The notes under the pieces are model-generated. The model saw only the letters and a list, made by a program, of their open reading frames with translations. It did not search any database and was not told the DNA's origin. A DNA stretch of 29,278 bases from an uncultured Novosphingobium sp. (lineage in GTDB: Bacteria > Pseudomonadota > Alphaproteobacteria > Sphingomonadales > Sphingomonadaceae), in the NCBI GenBank assembly GCA_937996535.1, contig CALKVF010000117.1, forward strand, positions 1 through 29,278. The letters are read 5' to 3'. The translations under genes and the position numbers were made by a program. How positions within the stretch are numbered: the stretch's first letter is position 1; each line of letters opens with the position of its first letter. Positions 23,455-29,278 of the stretch are shown here, in pieces.

Positions 23455-23501
23455 GTTGGGCCTTGAGCCGCGCGCCCGCTGGCGATAGAGCGGCGCCCAA
23501 C
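23455..23501. repeat. Long imperfect hairpin before ctaJ
   Basis: GTTGGGC (23455-23461) pairs with GCCCAAC (23495-23501). Inside it GCCGC (23467-23471) pairs with GCGGC (23490-23494), leaving a five-base bulge and an 18-base loop. It lies in the intergenic region between two divergent genes, 33 bases before the ctaJ ATG. It could be an operator, a leader hairpin or a structured promoter region. Confidence 0.4.
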
Positions 23502-23533
23502 GCGAACCCGCATTGCTTTATAGGAATACGATC

Positions 23534-23656
23534 ATGGCCAAGGGCACCGACATCAAGGCGCACAATGCAACCTACGAAGGCTTTCTCGGCCTGACCAAGT
23601 GGGGCAGCATTGCCGTCACGCTGATTGTTGCTCTGGTTGTCGTCCTGATCGCCTGA
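23534..23656 (+). CDS. ctaJ: aa3-type cytochrome c oxidase subunit IV
   Basis: This 40-residue protein is preceded by TAGGAA at a good distance. It reads MAKGTDIKAHNATYEGFLGL and then a single C-terminal membrane helix (SIAVTLIVALVVVLIA) that ends the protein. The short soluble N-terminus with HNATYEGFL followed by one helix is the signature of bacterial aa3 oxidase subunit IV (COX_aa3 family), a non-catalytic subunit that binds at the edge of the oxidase in the inner membrane. The main oxidase genes are not in the window, so this one is detached from them. Its size makes it easy to miss. Confidence 0.85.
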   Translation: MAKGTDIKAHNATYEGFLGLTKWGSIAVTLIVALVVVLIA

Positions 23657-23666
23657 TTTCGCGGCC

Positions 23667-23990
23667 GTGCGCCGGGGCTGGATGATCGCAGCATTGGCTG
23701 CCGCGGCGCTGGCCGCGGGCGGCTGCGTGTCCAAGCTGGCCTATGGGCAGGTCAAGTCGGCGCTCAGCGAGGCCGGCCTGTCCGAGGCCAATTCCGCGTG
23801 CATGGCAGAGCGGATGACCGATCGGCTCAGTCTGGTCCAACTGGCCAAGCTCAAGCGGCTCAAGGGCGCGAATCGCTCGATGGGCCAATTCCTTGCCGCA
23901 GTGCGCCGGATCGACGATCCCGAAGCGATCGAAGTGACTGTCAGTGCGGCGGCCCTGTGCACTTCGGGGCTGGCCCCGGAAAAGCGCTGA
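23667..23990 (+). CDS. Small lipoprotein candidate, unknown function
   Basis: The product has 107 residues from a GTG at 23667; an ATG at 23682 is also in frame. It starts with a hydrophobic signal, MIAALAAAALAAGGC, whose LAAGGC could be a lipobox, though the residues before the cysteine are not ideal. The mature part is mostly helical (LSLVQLAKLKRLKGANRSM, FLAAVRRIDDPEAIEVTV) with two further cysteines. I do not recognise a family. It follows ctaJ by 10 bases and may share its transcript. A gap of 71 bases then leads to the racemase-like gene. Confidence 0.6.
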   Translation: MRRGWMIAALAAAALAAGGCVSKLAYGQVKSALSEAGLSEANSACMAERMTDRLSLVQLAKLKRLKGANRSMGQFLAAVRRIDDPEAIEVTVSAAALCTSGLAPEKR

Positions 23991-24061
23991 GCGGCTGCTG
24001 GACCTCGCCGCCGGGCTACCCTAAGCCTGCTGGAGCACCAATTTCCCGGGAGAACTGACCT

Positions 24062-24757
24062 TTGCGCAAGATCGGCCTGATCGGCGGCATGAGCTGGCTG
24101 TCGACCCGCACTTATTACGAGCACATCAACCGGCTGGTCCAGGCCGAGGCCGGCCAGCGCGCCAGTGCGCCGCTGCTGATCGAAAGCCTCGACTATTCGG
24201 GCTTGCAGCGCCTCGCGAGCGCCGAGGAATGGCGCCACGCCGCAGGCGTGCTGGCGGATTCGGCGCGCCGGCTTGAAGCCGCGGGCGCAACCGCGCTGCT
24301 GATCGGCGCCAATGCGATGCACAAGGTCTATGACGAAGTGCAGGCCGCAGTGTCGATCCCGATCATCCACATCGCCGAATGCGTGGCCGAACGGATGGCC
24401 GCCAGCGGGGTCACCAAGGCCGCGCTGATCGGCACGCGCAACGTCATGGTGGAAAGCTTCTACCGCCAGAAGCTGATCGGCCGCGATATCGAGCTGCTGC
24501 CGCCGGAAATGCAGTTCGTCGAAACGCTCGACCGGATCATTTACGAGGAACTGCTGCTCGGCAAGGCTACCCGTCAGGCCGAACGCGAACTCAAGACGAT
24601 CATCACCAATCTTGAGCAGGACGGTGCCCAGGCCGTGGTGCTGGGCTGCACCGAGCTGGAAATGGTCGTCGATGTCGATGCCAATGTCCTGCCGATCTAC
24701 GATTGCACCCGCATCCATGCCGAAGCGGCGGTCCGCTGGATCATGGGCGAGGGGTGA
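24062..24757 (+). CDS. Asp/Glu racemase-family protein lacking first catalytic Cys
   Basis: The product has 231 residues from a TTG at 24062, with GGGAG eight bases upstream. It is built like E. coli YgeA (amino-acid racemase): KIGLIGGMSWLSTRTYYEHI, LIESLDY, AALIGTRNVM, then VVLGCTELEMVV with Cys196, then LPIYDCTRIHAEAAV. YgeA-like enzymes use two cysteines. Where the first belongs (normally LCTNTMHKV) the sequence reads LIGANAMHKV, so the cysteine is Gly82 and the threonine is alanine. A two-base racemization is therefore doubtful; it may be a one-cysteine enzyme with another reaction, or inactive. Its stop is nine bases before the dGTPase start, so translation is likely coupled. Confidence 0.85.
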   Translation: MRKIGLIGGMSWLSTRTYYEHINRLVQAEAGQRASAPLLIESLDYSGLQRLASAEEWRHAAGVLADSARRLEAAGATALLIGANAMHKVYDEVQAAVSIPIIHIAECVAERMAASGVTKAALIGTRNVMVESFYRQKLIGRDIELLPPEMQFVETLDRIIYEELLLGKATRQAERELKTIITNLEQDGAQAVVLGCTELEMVVDVDANVLPIYDCTRIHAEAAVRWIMGEG

Positions 24758-24765
24758 GGGCTGAT

Positions 24766-25926
24766 TTGACCCGCGCACCCTATGCCTGCGATCCGGCGCT
24801 GAGCCGGGGGCGGGAATACCCGATCGAAGCCTCGCTCGCGCGGGGGCCGCGTAGCGCCTACCAGCGCGACCGGGATCGCATCGTCCACTCGATCGCGTTC
24901 CGCCGCCTGCGCCACAAGACCCAGGTGTTCATCGCCCCCGATGGCGATCATTACCGCGTCCGCCTGACCCACAGCCTGGAAGTGGCCCAGATCGGCCGGG
25001 TGATTGCCCGCGCGCTGGGGCTCGACGAGGATCTGACCGAGGCGCTGTGCCTGGCCCACGATATCGGCCATCCGCCCTTCGGCCATGCCGGCGAGGACGC
25101 GCTCGATGCCGCGCTGGCTGATGCCGGCGGGTTCGATCACAACGCCATGTCGCTGCGCACGCTGATGCGGCTGGAAAGCCCCTATTGCGAGCACGAAGGG
25201 CTCAACCTCACCTGGGAGCTGCTCGAAGGGCTGGCCAAGCACAATGGCCCGGTGCGCAAGGTCAACTGGGCGCTGGCCGAACTCGATGCCGCCTTTCCGC
25301 TCGAACTGGCGCAGTGGTCTTCGCTTGAGGCACAGGTCGCCGCGCTGGCCGACGACATTGCCTATGACAACCACGACATCGACGACGGGTTGCGCGCAGG
25401 CTTTCTTCAGCTCGATGAATTGCTCAGCCTCGATTTCGTGGCCGACCAGTGGCGCGCGATCGAGCGCAAGTTCCCCAATGTGCCGCAGGATCGCCGCCTG
25501 CGCGAACTGGTGCGCAGCCAGATCGGCTGGATGGTCAATGATGTGATCGGCGAAACCCGCACGCGGGCGCAGGGCATGGCCAGCGTCGCTGATGTGCGCG
25601 CCGCCGGGCGGGCCACGGCTGCCTTTTCGCGCGAACTGGAAGAGCACGAGCGCACGCTCAAGCAATTCATGTATGCCCGGCTTTACCACCATCCCCAGCA
25701 GCTGCAGACCGCCGAGCGCGCCCGCGCCGTTACTGCCGAGCTGTTTGCCGCCTATGCGCGCGATCCGGGGCTGATGGACGCCGGCTGGCGCGAGCATCTG
25801 CCCGCAGCAGAGCCCGCGCGCAGCCGTCATATCGCCGATTTCATCGCCGGGATGACCGATCGCTATGCGATTTCGGCCCATGCCAAGATCTATGGCCGCA
25901 CGCCCGAGGGGCTGAGCAATGTCTAA
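24766..25926 (+). CDS. dGTPase-like HD-domain triphosphohydrolase
   Basis: The product has 386 residues from a TTG at 24766, with GAGGG five bases upstream. A GTG at 24754 that overlaps the racemase stop is an alternative. The N-terminus APYACDPALSRGR and the motif YQRDRDRIVHSIAFRRLRHK precede the metal-binding HD site: LTHSLEVAQIGRVIARALG and CLAHDIGHPPFGHAGEDAL. This matches the dGTP triphosphohydrolase family (type 2), which cleaves dNTPs to deoxynucleosides plus tripolyphosphate and helps control nucleotide pools. It overlaps the next gene by eight bases (ATGTCTAA). Exact nucleotide preference is not readable. Confidence 0.92.
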   Translation: MTRAPYACDPALSRGREYPIEASLARGPRSAYQRDRDRIVHSIAFRRLRHKTQVFIAPDGDHYRVRLTHSLEVAQIGRVIARALGLDEDLTEALCLAHDIGHPPFGHAGEDALDAALADAGGFDHNAMSLRTLMRLESPYCEHEGLNLTWELLEGLAKHNGPVRKVNWALAELDAAFPLELAQWSSLEAQVAALADDIAYDNHDIDDGLRAGFLQLDELLSLDFVADQWRAIERKFPNVPQDRRLRELVRSQIGWMVNDVIGETRTRAQGMASVADVRAAGRATAAFSRELEEHERTLKQFMYARLYHHPQQLQTAERARAVTAELFAAYARDPGLMDAGWREHLPAAEPARSRHIADFIAGMTDRYAISAHAKIYGRTPEGLSNV

Positions 25927-26599
25927 GCCGACGCGGATCGCGCTGGTCGGGGCATCGGGGCTGATCGGCAGCGCGCTGATCCGCTTTGCTGTCGGGCGGC
26001 GCGACATTCGCATCATCGCGATTGCCCGGCGCGAAATTCCCCTGCCGCCCGGCGCGCGGATGGAAGTGCTGGTGGCCGATCCCGAAAACTGGGGCGATGC
26101 GATTGCCGCGGCCAACGCCGATGTGCTGGTCTGCGCGCTTGGCACGACCTGGAAAAAGGCGGGCAAGGACGAGGCGGCGTTCCGCGCGGTTGACCAGCAG
26201 CTGGTGATCGCCTGCGCCGAGGCCGCCCAGCGCGCCGGGATCCGGCAGATCATCGCCATTTCCTCGGTCGGCGCCGATGCCGCGGCCAAGAACTTCTACC
26301 TCAGGGTCAAGGGCGAAACCGAACAGGCGCTGGCCAAGCTGCGCCCGGTCCGGCTAGATGTGATCCGCCCCGGGCTGCTGCGCGGGCCGCGCAGGGAGTT
26401 CCGTCTAGGCGAGCGGATCGGGATGATCGTCAGCCCGCTGATCGATCTGTTCCTGCACCGGGCCTATGCCAAATACCGCTCGATCCGCGACGAGGTGGTG
26501 GTGCGCGCGATTGTTGGCCTGACCAAGGAAAAGGCCGCGGGCCGCTTCGTGTTCGAACACGAGGCGATCCTGCGCGCGGCCCGCCGCGCCGGGGATTAG
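25919..26599 (+). CDS. NAD(P)H-binding Rossmann protein (atypical SDR)
   Basis: This 226-residue protein begins with a dinucleotide-binding loop, IALVGASGLIGSALIRFA, then ADVLVCALGTTWKKAGK, IIAISSVGADAAAKNFYLRV followed by KGETE (YxxxK-like), and VIRPGLLRGPR. This matches the short atypical SDRs related to TIP30/HTATIP2 or NAD(P)H-binding YbjT-like proteins. The substrate is unknown, and it may be a redox sensor rather than an enzyme. Its ATG overlaps the dGTPase stop by eight bases. It is the last gene before the gcv leader. Confidence 0.85.
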   Translation: MSKPTRIALVGASGLIGSALIRFAVGRRDIRIIAIARREIPLPPGARMEVLVADPENWGDAIAAANADVLVCALGTTWKKAGKDEAAFRAVDQQLVIACAEAAQRAGIRQIIAISSVGADAAAKNFYLRVKGETEQALAKLRPVRLDVIRPGLLRGPRREFRLGERIGMIVSPLIDLFLHRAYAKYRSIRDEVVVRAIVGLTKEKAAGRFVFEHEAILRAARRAGD

Positions 26600-26611
26600 T
26601 CCGCCGCTTGG

Positions 26612-26640
26612 TTGACTTCGCGCCGGCCCAGGGTCAGACG
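26612..26640 (+). promoter_or_regulatory. Weak promoter candidate for the gcv leader
   Basis: TTGACT at 26612-26617 is a good -35 hexamer. At 17 bases spacing the -10 position reads CAGACG, which is poor. It is well placed, about 16 bases before the riboswitch, so I list it as a weak candidate. Confidence 0.25.
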
Positions 26641-26655
26641 GGCAGGGTCGCTGAT

Positions 26656-26856
26656 CGCGCGGGAGAGCTCGGGTGATTCGTCTTGAGGACGGTTCACTCG
26701 GCGCCGAAGGAGCAACCGCCCCGGAATCTCTCAGGCAAAAGGACCGCGTGGGTCGATAGCGACGCTCTGGAAAGTGCTCATGCCGAATTCGGCAGGGCCG
26801 CCGAAGGGGTAACCTCGGGTAACCGGGGGAAAGCTCTCAGGTTTCCGTGACAGAGG
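26656..26856 (+). ncRNA. Tandem glycine riboswitch (two aptamers)
   Basis: Two glycine aptamers lie in tandem just before gcvT. Aptamer I (26656-26750) is closed by a 7-base stem, CGCGCGG with CCGCGTG, and holds the conserved GGGAGAG, GCCGAAGGAGCAA and AATCTCTCAGGCAAAAGGAC. Aptamer II (26764-26856) is closed by CTCTG with CAGAG and holds GCCGAAGGGG and GCTCTCAGG. A linker of about 13 bases joins them. Such riboswitches bind glycine and usually switch on glycine cleavage genes when glycine is plentiful. The position, motifs and downstream gcvTHP agree, so the assignment is firm. I propose translational control (see the findings). Confidence 0.94.
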
Positions 26857-26857
26857 G

Positions 26858-26873
26858 GGCACCGCAAGGTGCC
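26858..26873 (+). other. GNRA-capped hairpin in riboswitch expression platform
   Basis: GGCACC (26858-26863) and GGTGCC (26868-26873) form a perfect six-base stem with a GCAA tetraloop, two bases after aptamer II ends and 14 bases before the gcvT ATG. No T run follows, so it is not a normal terminator. It may bring the aptamer next to the ribosome-binding site. Confidence 0.7.
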
Positions 26874-26887
26874 ACAACTGCACGGGA

Positions 26888-28051
26888 ATGAAATTAGTGA
26901 GCGACACTTACGATCATAACGACAAAACCCTCGCGGATGAGCCCGAAGTGCTCACCCTGCCGCTCGATGCCTGGCATCGTGCGCGTCAGGGCCGAATGGT
27001 CGAATTTGCCGGCTACTGGATGCCGGTCCAGTACGATGGCGAAGGCGGAGGGATCATCGCCGAACATCTCTGGACTCGCGAAAATGCCGGGCTGTTCGAT
27101 GTCAGCCACATGGGCCAGCTGTTCATTTCGGGCGAAGGCGCCGAAGCCGCATTGGAAGCGGTGCTGCCGATCGACCTTGCCAGCCTCAAGCCGTTCGCGC
27201 CGCGCTATTCGCTGCTGCTCGATGATGAAGGCGGGATACTTGATGACCTGATGGTCACGCGTTGGCGCGAAGGGTTCTACCTTGTCGTCAACGGCGCGAC
27301 CAAGTGGGACGATATCGGCCACCTGCGCGAAGCGCTGCCCGACGACATCACGCTCAACCATCTCGAAGATACCGCGCTGCTGGCCTTGCAGGGCCCCAAG
27401 GCCTTTGCCGCGCTGGAGCGCGTGGTGACCGGCGAATGGCCGCTGTCGGCGCTGACCTTCATGAAGGGCGGGCGGTTCATGCTGGCCGGGGTCGAGGCCT
27501 GGATCAGCCGTTCGGGCTATACCGGCGAGGACGGGTTCGAGATCGCCGTTCCGGCCGATGCCGCGCCCGCCGTGGCCGAACTGCTCTGCCAGCAGGCCGA
27601 AGTGCGGCCCATCGGCCTGGGCGCGCGGGATTCGCTGCGGCTTGAAGCCGGGCTCCCGCTCTATGGCCATGACCTGTCCCCCGAAACCAGCCCGGTCGAG
27701 GCGGATCTGGCCTTTGCGATCAACAAGCGCCGCCGCGCCGATGGCGGCTTTCCCGGCGCCAAACGGGTGCTGGGCGAATTGGCCGCTGGCGCGCCGCGCC
27801 GCCGCGTGGGCCTCGCCCTCGAAGGGCGGCAGGCCGCGCGCGAAGGGGCGCAGGTATTCCATGAAAACAAGGCGGTTGGCGTGCTGACTTCAGGCGGCTT
27901 CTCGCCCAGCCTCGGCCACCCGATCGCCATGGCCTATGTCGAAACCGCGCAGGCCGAACCCGGCACCGCGCTTGAAATCGAAGTGCGCGGACGCCGCCTG
28001 CCGGCGCGCGTCGTGCCCATGCCCTTTGTCCCCCACCGCTATTACCGCTGA
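26888..28051 (+). CDS. gcvT: Glycine cleavage system T protein (aminomethyltransferase)
   Basis: This 387-residue protein transfers the methylene group from the H protein lipoyl arm to tetrahydrofolate and releases ammonia. Features are FAGYWMPVQY, GLFDVSHMGQL, the folate-binding middle (WISRSGYTGEDGFEIAV), then GLGARDSLRLEAGLPLYGHD and the C-terminal barrel (VGVLTSGGFSPSLG). The start is open: the ATG at 26888 leaves GGGA directly against it. The in-frame GTG at 26897 (SDTYDHND) sits nine bases after GGGA and begins like relatives (MSD...). It is the first gene of gcvT-gcvH-gcvPA and is controlled by the riboswitch. Confidence 0.94.
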   Translation: MKLVSDTYDHNDKTLADEPEVLTLPLDAWHRARQGRMVEFAGYWMPVQYDGEGGGIIAEHLWTRENAGLFDVSHMGQLFISGEGAEAALEAVLPIDLASLKPFAPRYSLLLDDEGGILDDLMVTRWREGFYLVVNGATKWDDIGHLREALPDDITLNHLEDTALLALQGPKAFAALERVVTGEWPLSALTFMKGGRFMLAGVEAWISRSGYTGEDGFEIAVPADAAPAVAELLCQQAEVRPIGLGARDSLRLEAGLPLYGHDLSPETSPVEADLAFAINKRRRADGGFPGAKRVLGELAAGAPRRRVGLALEGRQAAREGAQVFHENKAVGVLTSGGFSPSLGHPIAMAYVETAQAEPGTALEIEVRGRRLPARVVPMPFVPHRYYR

Positions 28052-28061
28052 GGAGTTTCCC

Positions 28062-28433
28062 ATGTCGCGTTATTTCACCCAAGACCACGAATGGATCGAG
28101 ATCGACGGCACCCTCGGCACGGTCGGCATCACCGACTACGCGCAGGGCCAGCTGGGTGACATCACCTTTGTCGAACTGCCCGAAGCGGGCGCCGCCGTGA
28201 CCAAGGGCGATGCCCCCTGCGTCGTCGATAGCGTCAAGGCGGCATCGGATGTCTATGCCCCGGTCAGCGGCACCGTGACCGAGGCCAATGCCGCGCTCGC
28301 GGACGAGCCCGAACTGGTCAACACCGATGCCGAAGTCGGCGGCTGGCTGTTCCGCCTGACCCTGTCCGATCCCTCGGAACTGGATGGGCTGATGGACCGT
28401 GCTGCCTATGATGCCTACGTCGCGGGGCTGTGA
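28062..28433 (+). CDS. gcvH: Glycine cleavage system H protein
   Basis: The product has 123 residues from the ATG at 28062, preceded by AGGAG. It starts YFTQDHEWIEIDG and carries the lipoyl-bearing Lys59 in DSVKAASD; the preceding position is Asp56 where Glu is usual. Its end GWLFRLTLSDPSELDGLMD is typical. The lipoyl arm carries the aminomethyl group from glycine dehydrogenase to GcvT. It lies 10 bases after gcvT and five bases before gcvPA, so all three are co-transcribed. Confidence 0.96.
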   Translation: MSRYFTQDHEWIEIDGTLGTVGITDYAQGQLGDITFVELPEAGAAVTKGDAPCVVDSVKAASDVYAPVSGTVTEANAALADEPELVNTDAEVGGWLFRLTLSDPSELDGLMDRAAYDAYVAGL

Positions 28434-28437
28434 GGCG

Positions 28438-29278
28438 ATGCGTTATCTGCCTCTGACCCCGGCCGAACGCGCCGACATGCTGGGTGTGATCGGCGCGGCC
28501 ACGCTCGATGACCTGTTCGCCGACGTTCCTGCCGCAGCCCGGCTGCCCGGACCGATCGCAGGCTTGCCCGGCCATGCCAGTGAAATGGCGGTGGAACGGC
28601 ATATGGCCGCGCTAGCGGGTAAGAACCTCAGCGCCGGGTCGGTACCGTTCTTTTTAGGGGCGGGGGCCTATCGCCACCACGTTCCCGCCAGCGTCGATCA
28701 CCTGATCCAGCGCGGCGAATTCCTCACCGCCTATACCCCCTATCAGCCGGAAATAGCGCAGGGCACTTTGCAGGTGCTGTTCGAATTCCAGACCCAGGTG
28801 GCGCGGCTGTTCGGCGTCGATGTCGCCAATGCCTCGATGTACGATGGCTCGACCGCGTGCTGGGAAGCGATTGCGATGGCCGGCCGCGTGACCCGGCGCA
28901 CCAAGGCGGTGCTGTCGGGCGGGCTCCATCCGCACTACGTTTCGACCGCGCAGACCATGGCGAAATTCACCGGCGACGTGCTCGATACCCGCCGCCCGGT
29001 GCTTGAGGTCGAACCCGACGACTGCGCGCTGATCGCCGCGATTGATGGCGATACCGCCTGCGTGGTGGTGCAATACCCCGACATCCTTGGCCGCATTCCC
29101 GATCTGGCGGCGATTGCCGATGCGGCTCACGGCGCAGGCGCGCTGCTGGTTGCTGTGGTGACCGAACCGGTCGCGCTGGGGCTGCTCGAAGCGCCGGGAC
29201 ACTTGGGCGCCGACATCGTGGTTGGCGAAGGCCAGTCGCTGGGCGTCGGGCTGCAGTTCGGCGGGCCTTACCTTGGCC
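28438..29278 (+). CDS. gcvPA: Glycine dehydrogenase (decarboxylating) subunit 1, partial
   Basis: The gene starts with the ATG at 28438 (MRYLPLTPAERADML) and stays open to the end of the window, giving 280 residues of an expected 450 or so. Recognisable stretches are GAGAYRHHVPASVDHLIQRG, FLTAYTPYQPEIAQGTLQVL, FEFQTQVARLFG, NASMYDGSTA and VVGEGQSLGVGLQFGGPYLG. These belong to the N-terminal half of the P protein in its two-subunit form, so a separate gcvPB with the PLP lysine should follow outside the window. It decarboxylates glycine and loads the H protein. Confidence 0.92.
   Translation, partial: MRYLPLTPAERADMLGVIGAATLDDLFADVPAAARLPGPIAGLPGHASEMAVERHMAALAGKNLSAGSVPFFLGAGAYRHHVPASVDHLIQRGEFLTAYTPYQPEIAQGTLQVLFEFQTQVARLFGVDVANASMYDGSTACWEAIAMAGRVTRRTKAVLSGGLHPHYVSTAQTMAKFTGDVLDTRRPVLEVEPDDCALIAAIDGDTACVVVQYPDILGRIPDLAAIADAAHGAGALLVAVVTEPVALGLLEAPGHLGADIVVGEGQSLGVGLQFGGPYLG

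Noticed and set aside
26858..26873. Intrinsic terminator after the riboswitch
   Set aside because: The stem is good but is followed by ACAACTGCACGGG with no T run, so Rho-independent termination is unlikely.
1..29278. Mobile elements, CRISPR arrays, prophage or defence islands
   Set aside because: I saw no transposase, integrase, phage structural gene, regularly spaced repeat or stretch with unlike base composition. All genes are of core type.

Overview
The window looks like ordinary core chromosome of a high-GC alphaproteobacterium, most likely a sphingomonad (Sphingomonadaceae/Erythrobacteraceae). This is inferred from gene content and my memory of protein families, not from a search. The supporting genes are a ChvI-ChvG-HprK-RapZ-EIIA-HPr cluster, the CcrM-type GANTC methyltransferase next to rnhB, a 40-residue aa3-oxidase subunit IV, a short HprK, and glycine-cleavage genes with a separate GcvPA subunit. 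I see no tRNA, rRNA, insertion sequence, prophage, CRISPR array or defence island.

Layout. (1) 1-1450, plus strand: the end of peptide deformylase, then rmuC. (2) 1447-7234, minus strand, read from right to left: chvI, chvG, hprK, rapZ, a mannose-type EIIA, HPr, a SpoU/TrmH rRNA methyltransferase and a META-domain lipoprotein. This joins an envelope-stress two-component system to a regulatory, non-transporting PTS. (3) 7358-11012: small proteins of unknown function, a Tat-lipoprotein of the DUF885 family, and an alpha/beta hydrolase. (4) 11147-15902, plus strand: two different cysteine desulfurases, a [2Fe-2S] ferredoxin and parC. (5) 15899-18719, minus strand: a GNAT acetyltransferase, a DUF1285 protein, a CoA-type NUDIX hydrolase and the CCA-adding enzyme. 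(6) 18821-21914, plus strand: rnhB, ccrM and folP, with a dense group of GANTC sites and a consensus DnaA box in front of ccrM. (7) 21924-23345, minus strand: an NtrC-like regulator whose GAFTGA loop reads GAFAGA. (8) 23534-26599, plus strand: the oxidase subunit IV, a small lipoprotein candidate, an Asp/Glu-racemase-like protein lacking the first catalytic cysteine, a dGTPase-like HD protein and a small Rossmann-fold protein. (9) 26656-29278, plus strand: a tandem glycine riboswitch followed by gcvT, gcvH and the start of gcvPA, which runs off the window.

The genome is tightly packed. Many neighbours overlap by 4 or 8 bases. All five convergent gene pairs meet with between 4 bases of overlap and 9 bases of gap, leaving no room for normal terminators. 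No intergenic stretch exceeds 300 bases; the longest is the 288-base gcv leader, which is filled by the riboswitch.

I did not find a clearly new multi-gene system. The best leads are the ccrM control region (seven GANTC sites in 153 bases plus a DnaA box inside an inverted repeat), the paired desulfurases with their ferredoxin, the one-cysteine racemase homologue, the GAFAGA regulator, and a possible Shine-Dalgarno-hiding switch in the glycine riboswitch leader.
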